The translations under genes and the position numbers were made by a program. 18,388 nt of DNA from Irineochytrium annulatum (taxonomy: Eukaryota > Chytridiomycota > Chytridiomycetes > Chytridiales > Chytridiaceae): the NCBI GenBank assembly GCA_027600665.1, contig JADGJL010000548.1, positions 1-18,388 on the forward strand, written 5' to 3'. The notes beneath the pieces are model-generated. The model was not told where the DNA came from. It searched no databases and worked only from the letters and a program-made list of their open reading frames with translations. Positions 1-9,655 of this stretch are shown here, in pieces (the stretch's first letter is position 1; each line of letters starts with the position of its first letter).

Positions 1-638
1 CCCATTAGTAATGCAGAAGGTCCTTCCGCGCAGGTTGCTGAGCTCGAGTGAGCGTCCACATAGCATTGTCCGCCTACGGACGTGACAAAATCTTCGCACC
101 CAGACATCGTTCGCCACATAGCCAGTTCGTTTAAACCGCCATTGTAATCACTGTTGCGCGTTCGCTGTGGTATAGTTACCCAGGCTACCAATCGCCTTCT
201 CAAAATGGTACGTGGGTTGCTGGCGACCTGTCCAGGCGGCCGCAAGCGAACTAGCCGCGCCTGTCAGACGGGCGTGGGGCGATGGCCACGACCAAGCCGT
301 AAGTCGTGAACGTTTTGGCGACTCATGAAGCTCCGAGACGCTGCCCTTCGCGAGACGGTAAGCCGGCGGATCGTCGGAAAGAAGAGGGATTTGTGAGGGA
401 ACATAATGCCCGCACCGTACGGCCACGAACGCGGAATAACACACACCTGATGGATCCGCGAAGGACAACGAAGATTACGCGACTGACGGAGGCCGATCAC
501 AGCGCCGCCATCCCCGTCGTCGGGGCCTTTGGCGCCTGCGAGATCGTTGACCAAAACACCGACGACTTTTCACTTCATTGAAGTGGACAAGCGTGAGTGA
601 CGATTCCGGAGCCGGAGCAGGGCGAGCTTGCACCAGCG
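1..638. other. Upstream non-coding region of the MYND gene
   Basis: No gene is supported here. Open frames on both strands start at non-ATG codons, are Arg/Pro/Ser-rich without recognisable domains, and show no splice pattern that joins them to the gene downstream. The stretch probably holds the promoter and 5' UTR of the Sel1/MYND gene. I see no clear TATA box and no RNA gene. Confidence 0.5.
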
Positions 639-3600
639 ATGAAGATCATGACGCCCGCATCCGTGGCGGCGGCCCAGGGTCAGGGCGGGGCAGGGACGGG
701 GACGGGGACGGGAAAAGGCGCCGCATCAAAGGCCGCCGCGGCCGCAGAACGACAGCGGCAGCACCAGCATCAGCAGCAGCAGGCCAAGAAAGATATGTTG
801 AATCACAAGAGGACAGCCTCGAGCCCGCCGACGAGCACGGCATGCGCCGCCTTGGCGCAGTACTCTGCCGGCAAGACCAACGCTAACGGCACTGCACCAA
901 CCCTCGCGGCGGTTCCGACGACCTACATTCATCCGCGGGTCCAGTCCCTCGTCACCCAGCTCGGGTGGTCCGCGTCTGCTCCCTCATCGCCAAACTTCAT
1001 GGCCAAGGTGCTGGAGGCTGCCCGTGCGGGCGATCCGCGCGCCCAGGCCATTTACGGCGTCCTCCTGCAGACGGGCGTGGAGAAGGGCGGGCCGCACCCC
1101 GTCTTGCAGAAGGACGAGCCCGCGGGGCTCGTGTGGCTTCTCTCGGCGTCGACGGCGAACGTGATCGACAACCCGCAGAAGCCGGGGGCGGAGAAGGTTG
1201 CCGGGTTGGGTGTGCCGGGGACGCAGATGCCGTTGAATTTCTCAACGGGAACACCTGGGGCTGCTGCGGCGGCGTTGAAGGATGCAGGGGGCAAGGCGTT
1301 TGCGAAGCAGGAGAAGGTAAAGGGTGGGACTGGTGGCGTACCGTCGCCGACGATCGCGATATCGGCTGTGAATATGTCGCCGATTTTCCAGACGTTAGGA
1401 GATACGTACCGGAGAGGGGTTGGGTGTAAGACAGACTTGAACACAGCCTTCAGGTATAGAGCATAAATCCTTATTCAAGGACAACGGAGTGATATATGAT
1501 GATACGCAGGTTCGTCAACCGCGCAGCCCACCTTGACCCGAAACCTGACACGATGACTGCCCTTGCGAACATGTACGAGCGCGGCGACGGCGTGATCAGG
1601 GACGAGATCACCGCCTTCAACCTGTACTGCCGCGCGGCCGAGCTTGGCGGCGTCATGGCCATCTTTAAAGTTGGCTTCGCCTTCGAGAAGGGGAAAGGTA
1701 CGCCTCTCTAAACCCTGAGTCGTGTTGAGCAGTTAATAGGAACGATGATAGACTATGTCCGCGCGCGACACTGGTATCGACTCGCCACGGCGCGCGGCCA
1801 CTTTCCGTCTAACGTTCGACTGGCGGCGCTGACGCTCGACTGCGCGTACGAGGCCATCGACGTGCTGGAGGCCGCTGCCATGACGGTAAAGACCGCCCGG
1901 GCGTTGCACGACTACGCCATCGGGCTCTCGACTACAAAGAATGGGGCGGTGCCGTCGGCAAAGGACGTGAGGATGTGGTATCGGAGGGCGGCGCAGGCGG
2001 GGCATGTGAGAAGCCAGTATCTGCTCGGGAAGGTGCATACGGATAGTGCGAAGGGGAATGCGAATGAGCTGAAGAAGGCATTTTATTGGTATCACTCCGC
2101 AAGTATCCAAGGATACCGGGTAAGACATTTAGCATTACATTACCACCTGACGGCTCATACGCTTCGTTTCTTAGTTTGCGCAAATCGCGCTGTCGGAGAT
2201 GTATCGACATGGCCACGGCGTGGAGAAGGACGAGAAGATGGCCGAGCGGTGGAATAAGGCTCAAAACCGGACGGGGATGGAGAAGTGCCGGAGGGAGGTG
2301 GCGGACGCTGCCATGGTGACTGTCTTTAGTCTGACCGAGAGCGTGTCACCGGTCTGGAACGTCAACGAGCCCGATCGACCGCCCAGCGCTGCCACATTTA
2401 CAAATGAGGAGCCCGTTCCCGCACCGATACCGGGGAGCGCCGCGGCAGCTGCCGCCGCGGCGGTCAAGGCGTCACCGATGCGGTTTAAGGTCGGCGTGAA
2501 TGCGCAAAATGGGAAGGCGGCAGGCATGCCCACACCCCTTGCGCCAAACAACGTCTTCGCGGAAATTCCCGCTCCTACAAAGGGCGCCGCGTCAGAAAAG
2601 ACGGAACCACCGGTAGCAGCGGTGGCGAACGGTGCAACCTCGGACCCCCTCTTTGAGCCCCTCGACGTCGAGTGCGAGGGATACCGCAGCATGCCCGCCT
2701 TTTACGACGCCATGATGTCCAGCCCGGAGGGTGCGGTCGCGAACCCCGTCTACGCGCAGGCCTATATGGCCGCCAGCGCTTTTAAGCCCTCCAACCCGGC
2801 GCCGCCAGCCAATGCATCCACGCCGGCCTTCGACGCAAATTTTGAGGACGTGGACCCGACGCACCTGGGCGCGACGTCGAAGGCGCTGCAGGACGTCCAC
2901 GGGCGGGTACCCGTTTTCTACGAGATCGCGCACACGATACCCAGCCACCCGATCACTGGCCAGGATTTGAGCAGGGTGAAGGTGAACTTTTTGAGATTCG
3001 AGCATACTGCAATCGCTGGGAAGCACGGGGTTGCGGTCATGGAGCTCGCGAGGGGTTTCAGGGCGTTGCAGGGTCTTTTTGATTTGTTGAATCATCAGCT
3101 TAGGCTTTTGGCGGCCGTGAGCGTCCAGAAGGTCATTTCCGACTGGGAGGATGAGGGGCGGACACTGGTAGTGCAGGCGGATGGTGCGTCCACTGGGGTT
3201 AAGAAGGCGGCTGCCGGCGGCAATGGGATGGGTTTGGGACCCGCGGCGGGTGAAGCGCCGGGGAAGGACCCCAGGGTCTGGACGGAGTTGCGGTACGAGG
3301 CCGGGCTCGTGGAGGTGTTTCTCAACCTATTCGCCAAAACGCCTGAGGTTCTAATCGTGATGCTGGACCGGCTCGTCGCGGAGCGTCGGCGCGCGATCGC
3401 ATACAACGCCTCGGGCAAACCAAAACCTTTCTACCCAGCCAATACTAAGCGGTCCGAGGCGTCCCTCTCCGATCCGATAAAGACGGAGGATCCCATACCG
3501 CACTTGCTGCGCGGCGGTTTGAGGATGAAGGTCGGGCATTGGGAGGCGGCGATCGAGGAGTTTAATCACGCCGCGAGGTGTGAGGAGGGGTGGAGGGAGA

Positions 3601-4364
3601 GCGTGCCGGAGATTTATTATCAAAGGGGGGTTTGCTATAGCAACATCACGAGGGATCAGGAAAATAGGGAGAGGAGCGTGGAGGATCTGAAGAAGTTTCT
3701 GTCGATGGTACAGGTGGATCATCGGGTACGTTTCCCGGCCTTTTTTTGGTTTTTTTGTTCTTGGCGAGGGTTAACTCGGCTACCATCAACAGAGAGTCCC
3801 TGACGCGCATTACACTATCGCGGGAAACTACTTCACCCTAAAGAATGTTCGGCAGGTCGTCGACCACTTCGCTAAGGGACTCGAAGCCGAGGCCGTTCGC
3901 TTCCCCTTCTTCCCGCCAAGTATGTCACCGCCACCTCGTGATCATCTGGCTTCGCTAATCTATTCCTTAATTTTCCATTTCTGACACAGTCATTAACCTC
4001 GATCTCAAGACGCGCCTGACGCTCGAGGTGAAATACGCGCTCGTGACGGGCGGCACGCATTGCCGCGGCGTCTCGTGGTCGAAAGTGCCACCCGCCGTCT
4101 TACGGATGGTGGAGGGTGAGGAGCAAAGCATTAACAGCATCGCGAGGGAGTGCTTGGCATGCCGGGCCGTCGGGAGGACGAAGACGTGCGCCGGGTGCAG
4201 GTTCGCGAGGTACTGCAGCACGAACTGCCAGGTAATTAAAAAAGCGGAATTCAACTCGTTCTTTTGATGCTGATGTTTTTGGTTTGTTGCCGTAGATTGC
4301 CCACTGGATCCGGGGTCACGCGCAGGTGTGCCAGCAGAAGTCGGTTGCAGTCAGCGCGGAGTAA
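639..4364 (+). CDS. Sel1-repeat / TPR protein with C-terminal MYND zinc finger
   Basis: The gene model is join(639..1453, 1510..1697, 1740..2119, 2175..3725, 3793..3919, 3990..4231, 4296..4364), 1,123 residues, with every junction in frame and every intron GT-AG (42-69 bp). The open frame continues upstream to a GTG at 597; I chose the first ATG, at 639. Residues 1-120 are low complexity (Gly-Thr, Ala, Gln). Residues about 247-500 hold five or six Sel1-type repeats (for example the A-x-Y-x-x-G-x-G-V-x-x-D pattern and YRHGHGVEKDEKMAERW). A TPR-like helical stretch follows at about 900-1030. A complete MYND finger closes the protein: C1075, C1078, C1087, C1090, C1096, C1100, H1109 and C1113. 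The final intron falls inside the finger, after C1100-Q. MYND and Sel1 modules bind proteins, so an adaptor or scaffold role is inferred. No SET domain is visible, so it is not an obvious SMYD methyltransferase. Confidence 0.85.
693..712 (+). repeat. Short GGGGAC tandem repeat in exon 1
   Basis: About three copies of a GGGGAC hexamer encode the Gly-Thr-Gly-Thr run near the N-terminus of the Sel1/MYND protein. It is an in-frame simple repeat that could vary in length between strains. Confidence 0.6.
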
Positions 4365-4942
4365 GAAGGCCGTTGTTGTTCACCAGCCCTCGTACCATGT
4401 GCTTTCTATTCCTCTCGGTTCCAAAATCACGTTAAGGGTGCCATAATCGTCGCCCCGTCTTTTCACCTTTTACCTTTCCATCTTTTGTTTCCCGCACTTT
4501 CGCACTCTCGGGCAAGGACGTGTAATTAATAATAATGCTGCTGTTGACACATCACACTTTTTGCACTGTTTTTTGCCTCACTTAGTCAACATTTTGTCTT
4601 TTTCCTTTTTTTTTTTTGTTTTCTGATGACGGGATGGTTATGAGAAGACGGTTGGTCGAAGGTAGGAGGAATTTTTGTGTTGGGTGCACCTACGAGCATT
4701 ATGATCTATGCGCAGAATGGTAGATGTTACCAGGAAAAAAAGAGAATTATACTTTACAGCCAACAAAGGAACTCTCTTCAGGTAAGTGCCATCATGATGT
4801 CCCTTCATCGCCCAACCAAGCTTGGATTCCCGATTGAGTTGAACATCTCTGCAGATCTCCTAGGAGCGCGCCCCCTCTTGTGCGCTTTCCGCTTCCGGTA
4901 GCAGGGGCCACCAGACACCCCGCGCCTTTCGCAACAATAGCA
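4365..4942. other. Intergenic: 3' end of MYND gene and leader of receptor R1
   Basis: No protein gene is supported. The first part is T-rich, with a long T run near 4600-4620 that would suit a polyadenylation or termination region. Further on, a strong donor (CAG then GTAAGT at 4782) pairs with an acceptor ending at 4854. This would be a 73-bp intron in the 5' UTR of R1. Reading through the join gives an in-frame stop, so it is not coding. The intron is an inference from splice-site quality only. Confidence 0.4.
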
Positions 4943-5836
4943 ATGCTCTCCGTTATGGCCGCCCTCGTCGCGGCGACCGTTCCGCTCTCCCTCGCGGTCC
5001 TGTACGCCAACCTCCCGTCGCGATCCCTGAGCCTCCTAATCCTCGCGAGCTACCTGATGCTAATCCAGGTAAACACTTCCTTGTGGCTTTTATAGCTGAT
5101 ACGGGGTGTAGGTCGCGTCCTTGGTGCTCTGCGGCGTGTTACAAGTCGTGTGCCCGCTGGGCTACGACGGCGTGTACACGTATCTTCTGCTGGCCAACAA
5201 CGCGACCATGGCGAAGGAAGTCTACCCAGGGACCGTGTTGGACGTGTCGGAGCAAAAGGTCAAGCTCATCTTGGCGCTGAGCGTAGTGAGGGTGAGTTTT
5301 TGTGGGCGAGGTACTGCAAACTGCTCAAATCGACTTCATCCACTTCTGCGCGACACTAGAACTTCGTCATCGGCTACCTTGGGACAGCGTGCTACTCCTC
5401 CGCGCTCGGCATCGCCGTCGACCTTTACCGTCGCGTACACCAGCTCGAAGACCATCCGCCTGAACACGCTGTGCTACAGGACCTCGGAATCACCGTCGCG
5501 CTACCCCTGGGCGTGACGTTTCTACTGCTATACTGGGAGCTCAACGCCGTGTAAGCCTTTCCGTTTTCAAGCGCTGGATTGTCTTCTTCTCGCTGTGAGA
5601 CTAAAGCTGGAGCCTTCTAAAGAGATCATCCCACTTACTTCACCCTCGCGAGCCTTCTCGCGGACGACTTCGGCCTCCTGAGTATCGCCATCGCCACCGC
5701 GACCTATACGACGCTCTCGATCTGGTCCTTCTTCCGGCGCCGGAAAGACTTCCGCCGCCTCTTGGGCCTGAGGTCCGTGCCAACATCCTACCGCACCGCC
5801 GAGATAGCGCTGAGCGCCCCCGCCCTGCCGCAAATT

Positions 5837-6109
5837 TCGGCCGACCACGAGGCGCGGACTTTCGCGCCCGCGAAGAGCCTGTCGCCAATGTCGGCCGACA
5901 CCGAAGCCCGGAGTCACACCTCCGCGAAGAGCCTGTCGCCAATATCGGCCAACAACGAGACGCGAAGTTTTACCGCGGGGAAAAGCGCTTCCGCCCTGCC
6001 AGGATTGTCGGTCGACAACGAGGCGCGCGGTTTTACGGTAGCCGGGACGAGCGCCACCGCTCTGGCGCAATTGTCGGCCGATTATGAGGCTAGGGCCCTC
6101 ACGTCAGCG
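5837..6109 (+). repeat. Tandem repeat in intracellular loop 3 of R1 (4.5 units of 18-22 codons)
   Basis: Five successive units begin with Ser-Ala/Val-Asp/Asn-x-Glu-Ala/Thr-Arg and continue through an A-K-S-L-S-P-like segment. The first two are 18 residues long, the next two 21 and 22, and the last is partial. Units stay in frame although lengths differ. The location, between the RRR cluster after TM5 and the start of TM6, places them in the cytoplasmic loop that contacts the G protein in this receptor class. R4 and R5 have one LSPAKASPA segment there instead, which may be the ancestral seed. Confidence 0.8.
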
Positions 6110-6345
6110 CATCCTAGCCCCGGCAAGACGGAGCTTGACCACCTGTTTCAACGAATGATGTGTTTCTGCTTGGTCGAAGTAATCTGCACCGTGCCGTTTG
6201 GGCTTTCAACCTCATCTCGGACGCCATGGGGACGTCGCCGAAGGTGGTCTCGATGGAGCAGGTCGCGCTATTCGATGAGGAGTCGGACGTGCTCGTTTAC
6301 GTCTCGACGGGGTCGTCCATACTCATATTTGCTTGCTTCGGTTGC

Positions 6346-6398
6346 GTGAGTAATGCTTCTACTTTGTTTCTGTGCGTGCGTGATAACAGGATAATTAG
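6346..6398 (+). other. Conserved final intron of R1
   Basis: GTGAGT donor at 6346, acceptor TAG ending at 6398. The same position is interrupted in R3 (9146-9204), R4 (10737-10782) and R5 (16826-16891), always directly after the FG motif of TM7 and in phase 0. This shared intron supports common descent of the copies. An earlier AG at 6388-6389 is possible but does not keep the conserved G-E-N-A-I-K-R-Y-K start of the tail. Confidence 0.65.
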
Positions 6399-6527
6399 GG
6401 AGAAAACGCGATCAAGCGATACAAGACGTTGTGGCAAAAGTTATTAGGGTGGTTTCGGTGGCCAACGAAAGAGCGGCGTCCGGAGAGGCCGGAGATAGGC
6501 GCACGGACGAAAACCGTGCTAACTTAA

Positions 6528-6829
6528 CCTCTCGCGTACGAATTATAGGGGACGTTTTGGGATCGACAGCCAAGAGTCTGCGTACTTCCTCCCGCTGTGC
6601 TAAGTTTGATTATGCACAAAACCGAGAACGATAAAAGCGCGGCTTTGTCGCCCAGTTGGGGAATTGTTTGCAATCCTCTATTTACCCAGCAAGGATCTTG
6701 TACTTTTAAGCTTTCAGCAACTACTTGTAGATAATATGTAGATCTTTCTTTCTGTCAGGAGTCGATTTGCGTGGTGGCAACAGACCTTTGACTGTAAATC
6801 ATAATGGACGCCCTATTGTTCCTGATCCG
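6528..6829. other. Intergenic between R1 and R2
   Basis: About 300 bp without a supported gene. It is more AT-rich than the receptor exons and contains no recognisable first or middle receptor exon, so R2 seems to have lost its 5' part rather than having it hidden here. Confidence 0.5.
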
Positions 6830-7215
6830 TTTGTTCTCGGCTATCTGCCCTGATGGAGGTCATATGCACCGTGCCCTTCGCGATCTTCGCCCTTGACGCC
6901 GACATCACGAAAGCACCCATAGCGGATTACACGATGGTTGCCTCAAGGGCGGATGGTGAGAGTTCGGACATTGTCGTGTATGTCATGGCAATCAGCTCCA
7001 TCCTGGTTTTTGCTTGCCTCGGCATCGCCAATGATTGTTTCTTCCACTTTCATACGCATCCGTTTTCGCTGATTATGGGACTTGGGGGTAGGGAGAGAAA
7101 CCGATCAAGCGATCCAGGGGCGTGTAGCCGGGCCTGTTCGGACGGTTTCAATGGCCAAGGCGAGGGCAGCCTGAAGATAAGCCGGAATGGGTGCGTTGAC
7201 GAGCGCATCTGGTGT
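6830..7215 (+). pseudogene. Receptor relic R2: TM6-TM7 and tail only
   Basis: Only the 3' third of a receptor is present. Residues MEVICTVPFAIF then D-A-D-I-T and, further on, SSDIVVYVMAISSILVFACLG (two pieces) match TM6, outer loop 3 and TM7 of R5 most closely. Decay is clear. The conserved GTGAGT donor after TM7 reads GCCAAT. The final exon homologous to R5 (from 7092) has TAG where R5 has the Trp codon of its L-W pair. A one-base insertion lies just before the ATG at 6853. No TM1-TM5 sequence is recognisable upstream. The similarity to R5 continues through an ATGGGTGCGTTGACG stretch near 7187-7201. Confidence 0.7.
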
Positions 7216-7858
7216 TGAGACGAAAAAGATAACCCAGGATGAGCACCGCCGCATCGGGATGTCGATCACCGGGCTGGACACGGCGCGTGTTTGCAGTCGG
7301 CCTGTCGCATCCTATCGCACGACCTTGATGCATGGCTGTCCCTGGAGCCCTTTCAATCCGAATACAACCTCGGGGGTGCCGTGGGTCTTCTGCTCCGCGG
7401 ATGTGGAGAACAGCTAGACGAACAGCCATAAGCTTTGACGCATTTGGAATGCTATAAGTTGGAGCTCACGGGGATTGTATGGCAGCGATGGGTCTTAAAG
7501 GAAGTGGCGACATGACGGCTCGCGACGAAAGAACTAATGAGAACACGAGGAGCGGCCAATCGTTGGAGGAAAGGATGTCGACTGCGGAGGAGAATGAAGA
7601 AGGCTCTACGTTAGATTCTGTGCAATTGCGTTCAACCCTTAATACAATGAGAAAGTAATACAGATTCTGTTTAGCGGGTTGCTGTCTTTGTCAAGTACTG
7701 TCCTGTTACCGGTTAAATCTGTGCCTTCAACCATTTTCTGGCTGGCGTCGTTTCCGCGAGAGTAGGTTACTATGCAGGCTAACATGGAAGCGACTGGTCT
7801 CCTGCGGAGGCGTTCGTTTCTAATTCACCGCCAGGCAGATTCCAACAGGCGAATCAAG
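7216..7858. other. Intergenic between R2 and R3
   Basis: Mostly no supported gene. The open frames at 7187-7429 on both strands lack family resemblance and begin at or overlap the R2 tail. One small ATG-started frame is listed separately. No terminal inverted repeats or transposon proteins were seen that would explain the broken receptors on either side. Confidence 0.45.
7479..7658 (+). CDS. Small hydrophilic open frame, function unknown
   Basis: An ATG-started frame of 59 codons, rich in Glu, Arg, Thr and Asn, ending in TAA at 7656-7658. It has no signal peptide, membrane segment or CaaX ending. It could be a chance frame, or a leftover of a receptor cytoplasmic tail, although it does not resemble the tails of R1, R4 or R5. 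Weak support. Confidence 0.15.
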   Translation: MAAMGLKGSGDMTARDERTNENTRSGQSLEERMSTAEENEEGSTLDSVQLRSTLNTMRK

Positions 7859-7881
7859 GAGTCCCCAGTTGCGATGCCCGC
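7859..7881 (+). promoter_or_regulatory. Conserved receptor leader block of R3
   Basis: This 23-nt stretch (GAGTCCCCAGTTGCG and the following bases) resembles the leader of R5 (minus strand 18057-18041) and of R4 (9586-9602), allowing three single-base insertions. It lies in the same orientation as the R3 body, while the first exon downstream is flipped. It marks the original upstream side of the gene. Confidence 0.45.
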
Positions 7882-8003
7882 ATGAGTTCTGGCGGGCGAG
7901 CCAATGTGGTCCTAAGTATAATAACTCGCGTAAGCCTCACAAGTACAGACAAAACTTTCGTAGCTCACACGAACAGGCAAGCCCTACATCCGCCCGACGC
8001 CAG

Positions 8004-8153
8004 GTTGAACGCCAGCGACACAACGGGCAGCAGGATCAGGTCCGCCGCGGCAACGAGGAGGCCCAGGCATTGCGAGGTGAGATTACCGTACATGACCGTG
8101 ACGGAGAGGACCGTCGTGCCCGCGACCAAAGGGGCCATGATGGCGAGCGGCAT
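8004..8153 (-). pseudogene. First exon of R3 (TM1-TM2), inverted relative to the rest
   Basis: Read on the minus strand from the ATG at 8153, the 50 codons to about 8004 encode a TM1-TM2 unit of this family. It has exactly 28 residues from Met to the end of the YGNLTSQ segment, the same spacing as Met to PSRN in R4 and R5. A leucine/alanine-rich second helix ending L-A-F-N matches A-L-N in R4. The frame then loses resemblance and stops at 7965. The remaining receptor exons, from 8171, are on the plus strand, so this exon cannot be spliced to them. The flanking CCCCGCTTCCGC before the ATG is also found in the R5 leader, so some leader moved with the exon. Confidence 0.75.
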
Positions 8154-8170
8154 TTGCGCGGAAGCGGGGG

Positions 8171-9471
8171 GGTTTGTTGACCGTCGCGTGTCCGGCGGGG
8201 TACGACGGCGTGTACGTGTACCTCCTGACGGCCGCGAACGTGACGATGGCGGAGGCGGCGCAGGCGGCGTGCATGGACATGTCGGAACGGACGGTCAAGC
8301 GCGTCGCAGCGATTAACGTGGCAAGGGTATGTGCATATCAATCATTCTTCTCGTTGGGCCAGTTAAATAGAGTCTAAAACCGTTTTACTATCACTTTAGA
8401 GCTTCGTTGCGGACGTGTTCGGGGCGTCTGCGTACGCGGCCGTACTCGCCATGGTTATCGACCTCCACCGGCGCGTCGCCCGGCTCGAGGGAGGGGCTCC
8501 CGGCCGAGCCATCCTTCGCAATTTCGGCATCTCCGTCGTCCTCCCCGTGGTCGTGGCATTCCTCATGCTCCTTTGGGCCCTCAACGTAAAGTAAGAGAGA
8601 ACTCTGTTTTCAGCTCTTAACGATAGAACGCACCAAATTTTAGTAACCTCTACCCGCTTGCCTTCGCCGGCTTAATCGCGTACGACGTCACCCTGGCGTC
8701 CTTCGCCCTCGTCACGGCCGTTTACACGACGCTCTCGATCGTCTCCTTCTGCAAGCGTCGATCCGGACTGGTCAGCGTCCGACCTGGCACCCCAACGTCC
8801 GCGCCACCCTCGCCGGAAACCACTGGGACGATCGACAGGGCAGCCCTGCCCGTGACGGGAGACGACGCCGAGTCTGGCTCTCTCCCCTCCAAGTCGCGGA
8901 CATCCGGAGGGGGCGGGGGAGCGTCGGACGGTATGGACCACCTGTTCCGGCGCATGATGTGGTTCTGCGTGGTCGGGGTGCTCTGCACGGTGCCCTTTGC
9001 TGCTTACAACATCTACTCGGACCTTACGGGCGTGCCCGCGACGGGGTCCTCGATGGCCGCGGCCGAGCAGCAGGATGAGGAGTCGGACGTGTTGGTGTAC
9101 GCGTGTGCGGCAACGTCCGTCCTCTTCTTCGCTTGCTTCGCTAGCGTGAGTACGATGCCTTCCTATACCCTTTCTTGTGGGTGTTTGCTGATAAAATGTT
9201 GCAGGGGGCGAACGCGATCGCGCGGTACAAGGCTTTGTGGCGGAAATGCTTCGGGGCCGAGGAACTGGAGATGGTCGCGGAGGAGAGCGCACCGAACCGC
9301 GAAAGCGCAACCAGCTGGGAGAGCGCGCCGGGACGGGCGAGCGAGTCGGCGTGGCGGTTACGCGAGCTGGGAGGGCAAGCAGAGATACCAGCCAAATCCG
9401 CTGCTCTCATTATTATAGAAATGCGACCGCAAGCTTGGGGAGAACTCCTACTGAAAGACCTGAGCGCATGA
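8171..9471 (+). pseudogene. Receptor R3 body: first outer loop to C-terminus of an STE3-like receptor
   Basis: Exons are about 8171..8326, 8400..8590, 8644..9145 and 9205..9471. All junctions are GT-AG and in frame from the LLTVACPAGYDG segment to the stop at 9469-9471. It carries an N-V-T sequon in the outer loop, LHRRV after TM3, CKRRSG after TM5, FRRMMWFC entering TM6 and FACF at TM7. The 191-nt second exon equals that of R4 and R5. Loop 3 is rich in Pro, Ser and Gly and ends with a GGGGG run. The tail has 88 residues, about twice the others, and is rich in Glu, Ser and Trp. No ATG-started first exon is in the right orientation, so a full 7TM protein cannot be made from this arrangement. 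A shorter TM3-TM7 product is conceivable. Confidence 0.75.
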
Positions 9472-9585
9472 AGCTGTAGACAATAATAAAATACATTTAA
9501 GGACAGAACCGTCCGGATCAGTACAAGGATTGGCCATGCAGATCAGCACGCGTGCGTCATCTGTGACCATTGTCCTTCGCCTGCT

Positions 9586-9602
9586 GATCTCCACTGCGAT
9601 CC
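9586..9602 (+). promoter_or_regulatory. Conserved receptor leader block of R4
   Basis: GATCTCCACTGCGATCC differs at one base from the minus-strand sequence at 18057-18041 upstream of R5. Looser similarity runs from 9540 to 9602 against 18101 to 18041. Small length differences shift the reading frame between the two copies, so the conservation looks like a leader or promoter rather than coding sequence. Confidence 0.55.
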
Positions 9603-9655
9603 TCTGCATTCCCTTCCAGTACGTGCGTGTCGAACGCAATTGGGGTGGACCGGGC

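Larger units (their letters stand above)
4943..6527 (+). pseudogene. Receptor R1: STE3-type pheromone-receptor-like 7TM protein, frameshifted
   Basis: The exon model is 4943..5068, 5112..5291, 5360..5550, 5623..6345 and 6399..6527, about 449 residues. It starts at an ATG-CTC-TCC shared with R4 and R5. Seven hydrophobic segments are visible. Family marks include LYANLPSRS after TM1, a C-P-x-G-Y-D-G motif after TM2, an N-A-T glycosylation sequon in the first outer loop, LYRR after TM3, FFRRRKDF after TM5, and FACFG at TM7. Exon 1 carries an extra intron (5069-5111) that R4 and R5 lack. One base is missing at about 6200-6202 in TM6, where the frame switches; the rest of TM6, TM7 and the tail are intact in the other frame. 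Loop 3 contains a tandem repeat absent from the paralogues. It could be a recent pseudogene or a sequencing error in a G run. Confidence 0.7.

Noticed and set aside
965..1444. Overlapping frames on both strands across exon 1 of the MYND gene
   Set aside because: GC-rich coding sequence produces long shadow frames; only the 639-start frame splices into the Sel1 repeats.
7148..7429. Arg-rich minus-strand frame near R2, considered as a transposon fragment
   Set aside because: No catalytic motif, no terminal repeats or target-site duplication; partly antisense to the R2 relic tail.
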